From: Pedobacter foliorum
GTDB taxonomy: Bacteria > Bacteroidota > Bacteroidia > Sphingobacteriales > Sphingobacteriaceae
Assembly (NCBI RefSeq): GCF_013266735.1
Contig: NZ_JABSNU010000008.1
Coordinates: 62,001-126,000, forward strand
DNA length: 64,000 bases
Reading direction: 5' to 3'
This document shows, piece after piece, positions 1-8,967 of the stretch (positions within the stretch are counted from its first letter, which is position 1; every line of letters begins with the position of its first letter). Under the pieces are notes generated by a model, which saw only the letters and a list, made by a program, of their open reading frames with translations, was not told where the DNA came from and did no database searches. A program made the translations under genes and the position numbers.

Positions 1-92
1 TTTCGCAGTTTTTTTGCCAGTTCGATGCCGCCAAAGCCGCCGCCTACAATTATAATTCTGGGTTTGTTGCCTTTAGGAAAACGTTGCTCCAT
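1..92 (-). CDS. NDH-2-like FAD oxidoreductase, N-terminal fragment
   Basis: This is the first 30 codons of a gene that runs off the left edge. The translation begins MEQRFPKGNKPRIIIVGGGF and continues GGIELAKKL. The stretch IIIVGGGFGGIELAKKL is a dinucleotide-binding Rossmann P-loop (GxGxxG) as found at the N-terminus of type II NADH:quinone dehydrogenases and related FAD/NAD(P)-dependent oxidoreductases. NDH-2 passes electrons from NADH to quinone at the inner membrane face without pumping protons. A -7-like box TATATTTA lies on the minus strand at 108-115. The family call is good; the exact enzyme cannot be fixed from 30 residues. Confidence 0.75.
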   Translation of the reverse strand, partial: MEQRFPKGNKPRIIIVGGGFGGIELAKKLR

Positions 93-127
93 AAAAATCA
101 ATTTTGGTAAATATACATAACAAACAA

Positions 128-152
128 AAAGGCATCCAAAAAGGATGCCTTT
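128..152 (-). terminator. Rho-independent terminator of secDF
   Basis: The arms AAAGGCATCC and GGATGCCTTT form a 10-bp stem with a 5-nt loop. On the minus strand the stem is followed by TTTTTGTTTG. It sits 25 nt downstream of the secDF stop codon and separates secDF from the oxidoreductase gene. Confidence 0.85.
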
Positions 153-176
153 AATTATCATTTGTAAGTAATATAC

Positions 177-3143
177 TTATTTGTTTTTACCAAGATCGAT
201 TACGATAGGTGTAGAGATACATAATGATGAATATGTACCGATGATACGACCAATCAATAAGGCGAAGATGAATCCGCGGATACTAGCTCCACCGAAGATA
301 AAGATTACCAACAATACAAAGAATACAGTTAATGAAGTCAAAATAGTACGACTTAAAGTACTGTTCAATGCAAAGTTGATTAGTTTATTACGTTCCTCAC
401 CATGTAAATCTTCTTTACCACTTTCAGCAAGTTTCTCACGGATACGGTCAAACACAACAACTGTTTCAGTCATGGTATAACCCATTACCGTTAAGATCGC
501 TGCAATGAAATCCTGACCAATTTCTAAAGAGAATGGCAATACACCATCTAAAATTGTGTAGAATGAAAGTACAAGAAGCACATCATGGAACAATGCGATA
601 ACCGCACCTAAACCATAGTTTAGTTTCTTAAACCTTACTACAATATAGAAGAACATCACTAAACAAGAGAACAAGATTGCTCCGTAAGCGCCGTAAACAA
701 TATCGCTCGCAATAATAGGACCTACCTTTTCATTACTTTCAATAGTGTATTTAACACCTGTTTTTGCTAAACCTTCGTGTAAAGCTTTCTCAACTAATTT
801 ATCAGCACCTTGATCTTGATCAGTGATGTGGTAAGTAGTAGTGATTTTTAATTCATTATCAGCACCAGCTGTTTTAACGATAGTTTCCGACTCAGGGAAA
901 GATGCATTTAGACTAGCTTTAACATCTTCAGTATGCATTCCTTTATCGAAGTGAACGATATAAGTTCTACCACCTTTGAAGTCGATACCAAGGTTTAATC
1001 CGCCATTTTTGAAGTAGAAAATAAAACCTAAAACAATGATTGCAGTAGAAATAGAGTAATAAAGTTTTCTATGACCAACAAAGTTGAAAGCAATATTTTT
1101 AAATGCGTGGATAGTGTGTTTGTTACCAAATGTAATGTTAGATTTTTTATCTAATAGGTATTCGAAAACTAAACGAGAGATCAATACCGCACAGAATAGA
1201 GACGATAAGATACCGATACACAATGTAGTTGCGAAACCTTGAACCGGACCACTACCGAAGATGTAAAGGATAGCACCTAATACAAATACTGTAACGTTAG
1301 AGTCAATGATAGATGACATTGCATGTTTGAAACCTTCTTTGATCGCTACCGGAGTTGGTTTACCTAAAGTAAGCTCCTCTCTAACACGCTCAAAAATTAG
1401 AATGTTTGCATCCACTGATAAACCGATTACCAATACGATACCGGCAATACCAGGCAATGTTAATACCGCACCCAGTGATACCAAGATACCCATGATGAAG
1501 AATAAGTTGATTACCAATGCAAGGTTAGCAACCCATCCAGCTTTATTGTAATATAAAGCCATGAACACCAAGATTACGATAAACGCAAGCACGAATGATA
1601 ATAAACCATTGTGGATAGCCGCCTCACCAAGTGAAGGACCAACAACGAATTCACCAACAATTCTAGCCGGAGCTGGAAGTTTACCTGCTTTTAATATGTT
1701 TGCTAAATCCTGAGTATCATTAACTGTAAAGCTACCAGTGATAGAAGAAATACCGTTAGGAATTTCGTTCTGTACAGTAGGAGCAGAGTAAACAGTGTTA
1801 TCTAATACAATAGCAATAGATTTTTTGTTATTTGGATCAGCAGAAGCTTCAGCTGTAATTTTTTTCCATTTTGCAGCACCTTCACCAGTCATGTACATGG
1901 TTACCTCAGGACGACCTTTTTGATCGTAATCATGACGAGCATCACTGATTGCATCACCACCTAAATCTGGTTTACCATCAGATGATAAAGATTTGATTGC
2001 ATACAATTCAAAGATTTTAGCACCACCAGATTGAGCAATGTCCATCGGTTTAACACTCCACATGAATTTGTAGCTATGAGGAATGATAGAAGCAATTTCA
2101 GGTCTTTTAAAGTAAGCGTTTACTTTAGCTGTATCTTTTTGAGCAACCCAACCAACAACTGGTCCCGGACGCAATGAAGGCTGTCCGTTTTGACCTTGGT
2201 AAGTAGGGATGTTTAAAACCGAGAATAATGGGTTAGATTTTGCTGCGGCAGCATTTTTAACACCTGCAGAATCTTTAGTGTCTTTACTTTTTGATAAACC
2301 AGCTAATTTACTTCCTGTTTTTGCAGCAGTAGTATCTGTTGAAGCTTTTGCAGTTGTAGCAGTATCAGCAACTTTTAAAGTTGAAGCAAGAGTTTTGTTG
2401 ATGTTTTCCAAAACTGGATAAACCTCTTCGTTGTTATAAACTTGCCAGAATTGTAATTCTGCCGAACCTTGTAATAATTTATGAACCCTTTCTTTGTCCT
2501 GAACACCTGGCATCTCAATAAGGATACGGTTAGTACCTTCTTGTTTCTGCATGTTCGGGCTCACTACACCAAAACCATCAATACGGCTTCTGATAATAAC
2601 GAATGAACGGTCAATAGCACTAGTAGCTTCTTTTGATAAAAAGCTTTTTACTTCCGAATTGCTGGCATCAGGTTTAAGAAGTTTAGAGTTGTCTTGATTA
2701 GAAAAGAAGTCAGCTAACTTTACACCTGGAGAAAGTTTTTCGAATTCGTTAACAAATAAGTTAATGAAATCTTTTCCACCAGCGTTCAACTGAGTTTGAG
2801 CATTTACTAACGCTTTGTTGAAATTAGCATCATCAGTATTATTAGCTAAAGATTTAACTAATTCTGATAACGAGATTTCCATCGTTACGTTCATACCACC
2901 TTTTAAGTCTAAACCAAGGTTGATTTCTTTTTCTTTACAGAACTGGTAATTAAATCCAAAAAGAGGATATACCGGTACTGTTGCCATCGAATCTAAATAA
3001 GCTTTTTCCTTATCCAGGTCTCCTTTAGCATAAGCTTTTGCGTCTTTTTCAACTTTAGAAGTAACAAAGTTGAATGAGAGAGAATACACACAGACGATAC
3101 CTAAAAGTATCGCCATAAATTTTATAAAACCTTTACCCTGCAT
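177..3143 (-). CDS. secDF: Protein translocase subunit SecDF (fused SecD-SecF)
   Basis: This inner-membrane RND-type protein uses the proton motive force to pull secreted proteins through SecYEG from the periplasmic side. At 988 aa it is a single-chain SecD-SecF fusion, as is usual in Bacteroidota. An N-terminal membrane segment (about residues 8-28) is followed by the SecD signature GLDLKGGMNVTMEI near residue 76 and a large periplasmic domain. A low-complexity Ala/Thr/Lys insert lies near residues 255-300. A block of membrane helices begins near residue 510. SecF starts near residue 690 with its own membrane helix and the matching motif GIDFKGG, and more helices follow to the C-terminus. 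The minus-strand promoter has a TAGATTTG -7 box about 45 nt upstream of the start. The gene is followed by its own terminator and appears monocistronic. Confidence 0.97.
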   Translation of the reverse strand: MQGKGFIKFMAILLGIVCVYSLSFNFVTSKVEKDAKAYAKGDLDKEKAYLDSMATVPVYPLFGFNYQFCKEKEINLGLDLKGGMNVTMEISLSELVKSLANNTDDANFNKALVNAQTQLNAGGKDFINLFVNEFEKLSPGVKLADFFSNQDNSKLLKPDASNSEVKSFLSKEATSAIDRSFVIIRSRIDGFGVVSPNMQKQEGTNRILIEMPGVQDKERVHKLLQGSAELQFWQVYNNEEVYPVLENINKTLASTLKVADTATTAKASTDTTAAKTGSKLAGLSKSKDTKDSAGVKNAAAAKSNPLFSVLNIPTYQGQNGQPSLRPGPVVGWVAQKDTAKVNAYFKRPEIASIIPHSYKFMWSVKPMDIAQSGGAKIFELYAIKSLSSDGKPDLGGDAISDARHDYDQKGRPEVTMYMTGEGAAKWKKITAEASADPNNKKSIAIVLDNTVYSAPTVQNEIPNGISSITGSFTVNDTQDLANILKAGKLPAPARIVGEFVVGPSLGEAAIHNGLLSFVLAFIVILVFMALYYNKAGWVANLALVINLFFIMGILVSLGAVLTLPGIAGIVLVIGLSVDANILIFERVREELTLGKPTPVAIKEGFKHAMSSIIDSNVTVFVLGAILYIFGSGPVQGFATTLCIGILSSLFCAVLISRLVFEYLLDKKSNITFGNKHTIHAFKNIAFNFVGHRKLYYSISTAIIVLGFIFYFKNGGLNLGIDFKGGRTYIVHFDKGMHTEDVKASLNASFPESETIVKTAGADNELKITTTYHITDQDQGADKLVEKALHEGLAKTGVKYTIESNEKVGPIIASDIVYGAYGAILFSCLVMFFYIVVRFKKLNYGLGAVIALFHDVLLVLSFYTILDGVLPFSLEIGQDFIAAILTVMGYTMTETVVVFDRIREKLAESGKEDLHGEERNKLINFALNSTLSRTILTSLTVFFVLLVIFIFGGASIRGFIFALLIGRIIGTYSSLCISTPIVIDLGKNK

Positions 3144-3275
3144 TTGTTTGTAATTATTAGTCTATATGCTATATATTTTTTTAACAAGTCGGCAAATCTA
3201 ATTATTTTTTTAAATAATAGGCCACGTTATGAAAGTTTTTATTATAGGCCTCCAACTATTTGCTTTTAAGATTGT

Positions 3276-3761
3276 TTAATACCGTTCAAGTGTCGAAAAA
3301 GTGTAAGCTACGGCATTTTTTTCGTCTGGCAGGTAATCTTCTGAATTTATCACTTTCCAGTCCGCTTTATCGATCTCCGGAAAGAAAGTGTCCGCATCGT
3401 AAGTTTCGTGAACTGTGGTAAGATGAATGCGATCAGTTTTAGCCAGTGCATCTTTATAAATCTGAGCCCCACCCACAATAAACACTTCTTCGTTCTGATC
3501 ACAAAGCGCCAAAGCTTCGTCTACACTTGTTACCACCTCAACGCCCTCAATGGCCAGATCAGTATTTCTGGTAATAACGATGTTGCGGCGGTTTGGCAAC
3601 GGCCTGCCAATAGAATCATAGGTTTTACGCCCCATAATAATGGTGTGCCCGCTGGTTATTTGCTTAAAGTGCTTTAAATCGGCCGGTAAATGCCATAATA
3701 GCTGATTGTTTTTACCGATGGCATTATTCTGAGCAATTGCTACTACAATTGAAACGATCAT
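3276..3761 (-). CDS. folA: Dihydrofolate reductase
   Basis: This enzyme reduces dihydrofolate to tetrahydrofolate with NADPH and regenerates the cofactor consumed by the thymidylate synthase encoded just upstream. At 161 aa it has the normal length for a chromosomal type I DHFR. Visible family motifs are the N-terminal [20 protein letters not shown] (substrate and Met20-loop region), [19 protein letters not shown] (NADPH site) and FIVGGAQIY. The start codon overlaps the thyA stop by 4 nt (ATGA), which indicates translational coupling in a thyA-folA operon. Confidence 0.97.
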   Translation of the reverse strand: MIVSIVVAIAQNNAIGKNNQLLWHLPADLKHFKQITSGHTIIMGRKTYDSIGRPLPNRRNIVITRNTDLAIEGVEVVTSVDEALALCDQNEEVFIVGGAQIYKDALAKTDRIHLTTVHETYDADTFFPEIDKADWKVINSEDYLPDEKNAVAYTFSTLERY

Positions 3762-4552
3762 ACCGCTACTGCTCCTTTAATATGAGGGTGAGCGTCATAA
3801 TCCTTCAATGTAAAGTCTTCAAATTTAAAATCGAGGATATTTTTAACATCGGGATTGATTTCCATTACAGGCAGTTTTTTAGGGTCTCTGTTTAATTGCA
3901 GTTTGGCCTGCTCAATATGATTGTTGTATAAATGAGCGTCGCCAAGTGTATGAATAAAATCGCCATATTCCAAACCACATACCTGAGCCACCATCATGGT
4001 AAGCAAGGCGTACGAGGCAATGTTAAACGGTACACCTAAAAATATATCGGCACTGCGTTGGTAAAGCTGACAGCTCAATTTGCCATCTGCCACATAGAAT
4101 TGAAAAAAAGCGTGGCAGGGTGGAAGCGCCATATGCTCCACGTCTGCCACGTTCCATGCCGAAACAATAATGCGTCTCGAATCCGGGTTATTTTTAATCG
4201 TGTTAACGATCTGTTCTATTTGATCAATATGTCCACCATCAGGCTTAGGCCATGAGCGCCATTGCGAGCCATATACAGGGCCTAAATTGCCATCTGCATC
4301 AGCCCATTCGTCCCATATTTTTACCCCATTATCTTTTAAATATTTAATGTTGGTATCGCCGCTTAAAAACCAGATCAACTCATGGATGATCGACTTTAAA
4401 TGCAGTTTTTTTGTGGTAACCATAGGGAAGCCTTCCTGCAAATTAAACCTCATCTGATACCCAAATACGCTGATGGTGCCAGTTCCGGTACGATCATGTT
4501 TTTGTGTGCCATGATCAAGCACGTGCTGCATCAAATCTAAATATTGTTTCAT
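3758..4552 (-). CDS. thyA: Thymidylate synthase
   Basis: This enzyme methylates dUMP to dTMP using methylenetetrahydrofolate. At 264 aa it equals the standard bacterial ThyA length. The catalytic cysteine is in [12 protein letters not shown] at about residue 146. The dUMP-binding stretch [18 protein letters not shown] and the N-terminal [11 protein letters not shown] are also present. It is the first gene of a two-gene operon with folA (4-nt overlap). The minus-strand -7 box TACTTTTG lies about 20-30 nt upstream of the start. Confidence 0.98.
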   Translation of the reverse strand: MKQYLDLMQHVLDHGTQKHDRTGTGTISVFGYQMRFNLQEGFPMVTTKKLHLKSIIHELIWFLSGDTNIKYLKDNGVKIWDEWADADGNLGPVYGSQWRSWPKPDGGHIDQIEQIVNTIKNNPDSRRIIVSAWNVADVEHMALPPCHAFFQFYVADGKLSCQLYQRSADIFLGVPFNIASYALLTMMVAQVCGLEYGDFIHTLGDAHLYNNHIEQAKLQLNRDPKKLPVMEINPDVKNILDFKFEDFTLKDYDAHPHIKGAVAV

Positions 4553-4605
4553 CTGATTAATTATAAAAGGCTATTTGATGCAAAAGTACATATTAAATAG
4601 AATCT

Positions 4606-5415
4606 TTAATAAGGTATCTCTAAACCATCCATAATACGCCATTTTGCTACCGCCCTGTATGGATCTGTTTGTACAGGTGGTACAAAAATTCCGGGGCTAA
4701 GTATAGCGCCACAAATAGCTGCAGGGTTAAAATCTTTCTTGTTAAGAACCGTTTTAATACCATTGTAAAGGTAAAAATATTGGAGGTTTATACCTGCAAC
4801 ACAGAGGCAGCCATCCGGAACTTCAAATTTAAATTCCTGAGCTGGTACATGAGTTTGGTTTTTGCCTATTTCAATACTTTGTAATGGGAGCACCCTTTTT
4901 AATGATTGATCGAGTACATACAAATTAACGCTAATGTTGATTGTACATGTGTTTGCCAGATTCGGGAACTTTAATTGAACCGGAATTTCAAAAGCTGGTA
5001 CATATACTGTTAAATCGTTTCCTGATAATGTGGTTTGTGGTTGCACCCATAAGCTATTGGTGACAGGTGATTTGAAGTTAAATTCAAATCCTGCTAGTCT
5101 ACTAAAGCTGGTTTCATTAAAAACGAATTTTCGCGTATCCTTATCATAGCAGTGTGCTAAAATGGATCTGTTCTGGTTTGTTAAGCGATTAACCATACCT
5201 CCATCGTAAAATTGGTCGGTAATTTCTGTCATGCCATAACGAATCGTTTTGGATAATGTGCTTGCAATACCAAATAGATTGGCTGCGCCTTTTGTAGCCG
5301 TGGTTTGTGCCATCGAAGCTGGTTTGGGTTGAACAATAGTTGTATTGTTTCTTCCTTTTTTAAATACGAGACCTCCTATGAGACCTACGATTTGTTTTCC
5401 GTCAAATTTTGCCAT
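4606..5415 (-). CDS. Hypothetical protein, 269 aa, next to the 11-bp repeat arrays
   Basis: I do not recognise a characterised family. The protein has no signal peptide or clear membrane segment. The N-terminus MAKFDGKQIVGLIGGLVFKK recalls, in style only, the glycine-rich N-termini of small Bacteroidota proteins such as DUF6266, but the rest does not obviously match. The middle and C-terminal parts (about residues 100-235) are rich in alternating hydrophobic and polar residues, which suggests beta-sandwich structure. The gene stands alone on the minus strand. Its upstream region carries two opposed arrays of 11-bp repeats, and a possible -7 box GTCCTTTG lies between them and the start. The function is unknown. 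Confidence 0.7.
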   Translation of the reverse strand: MAKFDGKQIVGLIGGLVFKKGRNNTTIVQPKPASMAQTTATKGAANLFGIASTLSKTIRYGMTEITDQFYDGGMVNRLTNQNRSILAHCYDKDTRKFVFNETSFSRLAGFEFNFKSPVTNSLWVQPQTTLSGNDLTVYVPAFEIPVQLKFPNLANTCTINISVNLYVLDQSLKRVLPLQSIEIGKNQTHVPAQEFKFEVPDGCLCVAGINLQYFYLYNGIKTVLNKKDFNPAAICGAILSPGIFVPPVQTDPYRAVAKWRIMDGLEIPY

Positions 5416-5463
5416 TGTAATTTTAATTTAATTGTTAATAATTCAGTTCTCAAAGGACGCGAC

Positions 5464-5507
5464 AGTCAGTCTACCATCATCCCAGACTGGATCCACTGTC
5501 AGTCCAC
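5464..5507 (-). repeat. 11-bp repeat array, minus orientation (degenerate)
   Basis: Read on the minus strand, this is four consecutive 11-bp units: GTGGACTGACA, GTGGATCCAGT, CTGGGATGATG and GTAGACTGACT. The first and last are close to the consensus GTGGACTGAMY, and the inner two have drifted. It points towards the better-conserved plus-strand array at 5525-5568. Exactly 11-bp spacing puts every unit on the same face of the DNA helix. Confidence 0.8.
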
Positions 5508-5524
5508 CTTTTCTCTAGAAAAAC

Positions 5525-5568
5525 GTGGACTCAACGTGGACTGACTGTGGACTGAACGTGGACTGACT
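5525..5568 (+). repeat. 11-bp tandem repeat array, plus orientation
   Basis: There are four perfect-register 11-bp units: GTGGACTCAAC, GTGGACTGACT, GTGGACTGAAC and GTGGACTGACT. The GTGGACT core begins at 5525, 5536, 5547 and 5558. Together with the opposed array at 5464-5507 it fills about 105 bp of the 357-bp gap between the 269-aa hypothetical gene and the lipoprotein at 5773. The rest of this gap (5569-5772) is AT-rich and shows nothing else I can support. Confidence 0.9.
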
Positions 5569-5772
5569 ACCCGATCCTTTTTGTAAGATTTTAAATATAT
5601 GTAGAATTTTATACTTTATGAAATTAAGGTGTTGAATTACAGTTATTTGTGGTGGTTTTTTTAATGTGTTTTTTGATTTGTACTAAAGTTTTGCGTAGAA
5701 ACATTAATTTTAAGTTTTAGCATTAATCAGGTGGGAAATTGGAAGCTGTTTTTTGCTCGTAATTAGAAATGG

Positions 5773-6213
5773 ATGAAAATAATGTTCCTATTTGCAATTG
5801 TATTTTACTTGCTAGGTTGTGCTCGCCCTGGTTATACTCCTGTAGCAGAAAACATGTCTTGCTCAAAAGAGTATAATTCTAAATTAAAAAGAAATATTTA
5901 TCAGTTTGTAGATCAGATGCCTGAACCTCCTGGAGGTTTGCGAGAACTCTTGAGGTATGCTACTAGAAACGTGGATTTTATTAATGATGATGGAACCATT
6001 CAAGGCTCAGTTAAATTTGAGATGATTATTGATGTTGATGGAGCTATTCTCGAAGAAAAGATTACAGGTAAGGAATTTGAAGCTTATACCTCAACAGATA
6101 AAAAGGTGCTCAAAAATATCCGATCAATGCCTAAATGGAAGCCAGGGAAATGTAAAAACCGAAAAGTTCCGGTTCGGGTTGGTTTCCCAATGTCTGTGTG
6201 TTTGAGTCAGTAA
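5773..6213 (+). CDS. Small lipoprotein with TonB C-terminal-like domain
   Basis: This is a 146-aa predicted lipoprotein. The short signal ends in the lipobox YLLGC (Cys at about residue 16). Residues 75-145 have the pattern of a TonB C-terminal-like domain: GSVKFEMIIDVDGAILEEKI followed by LKNIRSMPKWKPGKCKNRKV and a final beta-strand. Such stand-alone domains are common in Bacteroidota surface and envelope proteins, and their exact roles are usually unknown. It ends 25 bp from a convergent lipoprotein gene. An overlapping ATG at 5769 is in another frame and was not used. Confidence 0.8.
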   Translation: MKIMFLFAIVFYLLGCARPGYTPVAENMSCSKEYNSKLKRNIYQFVDQMPEPPGGLRELLRYATRNVDFINDDGTIQGSVKFEMIIDVDGAILEEKITGKEFEAYTSTDKKVLKNIRSMPKWKPGKCKNRKVPVRVGFPMSVCLSQ

Positions 6214-6238
6214 AATACATTAAATCTGGATATAGATT

Positions 6239-7171
6239 TTAAGGGTTTAATTTTACAGTTATAGTTTGGTACTCGAACTGCTGATTGTAGTTTTCCTCTC
6301 TTGTTGCCATTTGGTATGGGTTTGCATTAGGATCCTCCTGTTCATAATCATATTCTAGTTGCGAAGTACGCACGGTGGTTTTAAGTTTTATTGGCATCTT
6401 GTTCTCATTGTAAATGTAGGCGTACGATGCTTGGGCAATTTTTTGACGGTTTACATTTTGTTCTCTATCAGAATAAATACAATTGTTGGGTGATAAAAAA
6501 GCGATAAAATTAAATGCGTCTTGGAAAGAGTATTCGTAATGTAATAGTCTTTCGAAGCCATCGATGCCAAATAGGGGATTCACTGAATTATCATATTGGA
6601 ATGTTGATTCAAATGTTGTTGCGGTAGTGCCTGCCGATTCTTTGATAATATTTCCCCTCTCATCATATGAAAAGCTATAAATAGTGCCACTCTTATAAGT
6701 TCCAGAGGAATTAACCTCACACGCTACTAGTGGGCCCTTTGCGGCTATGCTGTCTTGATATCTGAAGAATAAATGACTGGTAATGTCTTCCTTGTTTTCA
6801 TTGTAATGTTCAATTCTTATAATTCTATTGTTTCTGTAGAAGACCTTGTAGGTGTTTTTAAGCGTCATTTCATTAGACTCATAATTTTGGCCAAACCTGC
6901 GGATCTGCGTGGGTTGATTGTCATTGTAGTCATAAATGAGGTATTCTGTAAGTCCTGTTTTGTTATTAAAACGGTTAATTCTCTTAACCTTGCCAAACTC
7001 ATTGTATTGGTATTCGGTTTTGCCATTGTCTCTTATTATGGCTTTTAAGACTACTTTACTTTCTGTTTTTTGTTCTTGAGCAGCTCCTTTGTGGTTTGTT
7101 TTTTTACAACCACTTAAAACAAACAGTAAGAGTAAAGGTGAAACTATTGAGAATTTTAAAAGTGTTTTCAT
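6239..7171 (-). CDS. Lipoprotein with repeated Tyr-rich strands (YD-repeat/DUF4595-like)
   Basis: This is a 310-aa lipoprotein. The signal peptide ends in LSGC, with the lipidated Cys at about residue 22. The mature part repeats strands such as TEYQYNEFGKVKRINRF, EYLIYDYNDNQPTQIRRF and FSYDERGNIIKES. This resembles YD/RHS-type beta strands and the DUF4595-like lipoproteins of Bacteroidota. It is probably exposed at the outer membrane or in the periplasm, and no enzymatic motif is visible. It is divergent from ispE with a shared 136-bp intergenic region. The fold assignment is tentative; the lipoprotein call is firm. Confidence 0.8.
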   Translation of the reverse strand: MKTLLKFSIVSPLLLLFVLSGCKKTNHKGAAQEQKTESKVVLKAIIRDNGKTEYQYNEFGKVKRINRFNNKTGLTEYLIYDYNDNQPTQIRRFGQNYESNEMTLKNTYKVFYRNNRIIRIEHYNENKEDITSHLFFRYQDSIAAKGPLVACEVNSSGTYKSGTIYSFSYDERGNIIKESAGTTATTFESTFQYDNSVNPLFGIDGFERLLHYEYSFQDAFNFIAFLSPNNCIYSDREQNVNRQKIAQASYAYIYNENKMPIKLKTTVRTSQLEYDYEQEDPNANPYQMATREENYNQQFEYQTITVKLNP

Positions 7172-7307
7172 GAGTTCGCTATTGTGTAAAGCTATGCGGA
7201 AACGCGACGGAATAAAATACCCAATACTGAGTATTTTGAACTTATTACTGATGCACTATGTTTTTGATTTTTGTAAGTTTGCCAGCTTAACAATAAACGC
7301 AAAATCA

Positions 7308-8111
7308 ATGCTTGCATTTGCCAATGCCAAGATCAACCTTGGTCTGTATGTAACTGAAAAACGACCTGATGGGTATCATAACCTCGAAACAGTATTTTAT
7401 CCGATAAAAATAAATGATGTTATAGAAATTACAGACGCTGAGGAAACGACTTGTGAGATAAAAGGAATCGATATACCAGGCAGTGCAGAGGACAATATTT
7501 GCCTAAAAGCATTTGAGCTACTGAAAAAGGACTTTGATTTGCCTTCGCAAAAAATCACATTACTTAAAAATATTCCGGTTGGTGCTGGTTTGGGAGGTGG
7601 CTCATCTGATGCTGCATTTCTTATCAAATTGCTGAATGATAAATTTGAATTGGAGCTAAGTGTTCCTCAAATGGAAGACTATGCAAGGCAATTAGGTGCT
7701 GACTGTGCGTTTTTTATCAGCAATAAGCCTGTTTTTGCTGAGGGGAAAGGGGATGAGTTTAGTGATGTAGAGGTTGATCTTTCGGATTATAGGGTCGTGC
7801 TGGTTAAGCCGCCTGTTCATGTTTCGACTGCAGATGCTTACAGCGGAATTATGCCTCATAACTCTGGCGTGTCGCTAAAGGAGCTGATTCGTTTACCCTT
7901 GAAAGATTGGAAATCAAACTTAAATAATGATTTTGAAAGCACTGTGTTTCTAAAATATCCTGAAATTGCAGCGGTTAAAGATTTGCTTTATCATGAGGGA
8001 GCAATATTTGCTGCCATGAGTGGTAGTGGTTCGTCAGTTTTTGCAATATTTGAAAATGAGGTTCGATTACCTGAATTGGAAAAGAACAACAAAGTGTTTT
8101 ATAACATTTAG
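7308..8111 (+). CDS. ispE: 4-(cytidine 5'-diphospho)-2-C-methyl-D-erythritol kinase
   Basis: This enzyme phosphorylates CDP-methylerythritol in the MEP pathway to isoprenoid precursors. It is a GHMP kinase of 267 aa, a normal length. The N-terminus MLAFANAKINLGLYVTEKRP is the family start, GAGLGGGSSDAAF is the GHMP ATP-binding loop, and AAMSGSGSSVFAIF is the C-terminal glycine motif. The frame stays open upstream to 7089, but that extension overlaps the divergent lipoprotein gene and lacks homology. A -7 box TAAGTTTG at about 7274 lies inside the extension, so the ATG at 7308 is chosen. Confidence 0.96.
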   Translation: MLAFANAKINLGLYVTEKRPDGYHNLETVFYPIKINDVIEITDAEETTCEIKGIDIPGSAEDNICLKAFELLKKDFDLPSQKITLLKNIPVGAGLGGGSSDAAFLIKLLNDKFELELSVPQMEDYARQLGADCAFFISNKPVFAEGKGDEFSDVEVDLSDYRVVLVKPPVHVSTADAYSGIMPHNSGVSLKELIRLPLKDWKSNLNNDFESTVFLKYPEIAAVKDLLYHEGAIFAAMSGSGSSVFAIFENEVRLPELEKNNKVFYNI

Positions 8112-8182
8112 CTATGCGATTGATGCGACGGTATTGTTGCGTTTAAAAAGATAAAATTTAAAAGTTAAAAAGATATTTACAA

Positions 8183-8599
8183 ATGGAAATCAACCTGATA
8201 CGTAAGAACAATAAGTTTAATTTTGAAGCTCAGAACCCAAGTGGTCAAACAGTGGAGTTGGATGCTAAGCCGGAAATTGGTGGCGAAGGCAAAGGTTTTA
8301 GACCAATGGAGATGCTATTGGTAGGTTTGGGTGGCTGCAGCGGAATTGATGTTGTAAATGTGTTAACTAAGCAAAAAGAACCACTTGATGACGTTAAAAT
8401 AAAGATTAAGGCTACTCGTAAGGATCAGGAGATGCCGCCAATATTTGATGTGATCAATATTCACTTTGATCTTTATGGGGCGTTAAATGTTCAGAAAGTT
8501 GAGAGAGCATTGGCTTTAACTTTCGAAAAGTATTGCTCGGTATCGAATATTTTAGAGCGTTCTGCTACGCTTAATTTCACTTACGAAATTCATCAATAA
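8183..8599 (+). CDS. OsmC family peroxiredoxin-like protein
   Basis: This is a 138-aa protein of the OsmC/Ohr fold, which reduces organic hydroperoxides with paired cysteines. Both expected cysteines are visible: one in GLGGCSGIDVVNVL (about residue 53) and one in FEKYCSVSNIL (about residue 118). The N-terminal strands LDAKPEIGGEGKGFRPMEML are typical. It lies 71 bp after ispE and may be co-transcribed, though the gap has no terminator or strong promoter. The physiological substrate is unknown. OsmC-like (YhfA type) is more likely than Ohr. Confidence 0.88.
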   Translation: MEINLIRKNNKFNFEAQNPSGQTVELDAKPEIGGEGKGFRPMEMLLVGLGGCSGIDVVNVLTKQKEPLDDVKIKIKATRKDQEMPPIFDVINIHFDLYGALNVQKVERALALTFEKYCSVSNILERSATLNFTYEIHQ

Positions 8600-8654
8600 G
8601 AAAAATTATTGTCAGTGATCTTCAGTGGTCTGTAAGAAGTTTTTTAAAACGATC

Positions 8655-8885
8655 GTCATGCCGGGATTTACGTTATACCCGTAATTCACGTCATGCTGAG
8701 AGCCTAGCATTAGAAAAAATACAAAAAAGTAGTAATGACAATTTTGTATACTCAGTCGTCATCCTGAATTTATTTTGCTTCGCAGCTTCTTCGAGGTCAG
8801 GACCCCGCAAGAGAAAGGAAGCCTCGCTGGTGCGAGATACCGCTCTTCAGCGGCATGACGACCGCTATATACAACGAGCAGAATA
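8655..8885. repeat. Interspersed repeat cluster (TCATCCTGAAT family)
   Basis: This noncoding block is built from repeat pieces. The 80 bp at 8696-8775 match 55868-55947 with a single difference. It contains GTCATCCTGAATTTATTT, then the variant core TTTGCTTCGCAGCTTCTTCG (shared with 47588-47607), then a hairpin-like GATACCGCTCTTCAGCGGCA and GGCATGACG. Similar pieces occur at 9256-9322, 22321-22359, 22648-22730, 47563-47627 and 55853-56127. There is no ORF. Copies lie between genes and mostly downstream of plus-strand genes. Confidence 0.85.
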
Positions 8886-8967
8886 ACCTCTTTGTCATTG
8901 GTAATTTATTTCAGCATCCCTCAATTGCTAGGCTACATTTCTCTTGAGAGGTCCTGAAATAAATTCA

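Noticed and set aside
181-480. Plus-strand ORFs inside secDF (181-480, 1306-1551, 2209-2421)
   Set aside because: They lie on the complementary strand of a clearly coding gene, have no recognisable protein pattern and no promoter.
5464-5568. A CRISPR array
   Set aside because: The repeats are only 11 bp long, tandem and without unique spacers; no cas genes are in the window.
7089-7307. Longer N-terminus for ispE
   Set aside because: It has no homology, overlaps a divergent lipoprotein gene and includes the promoter.
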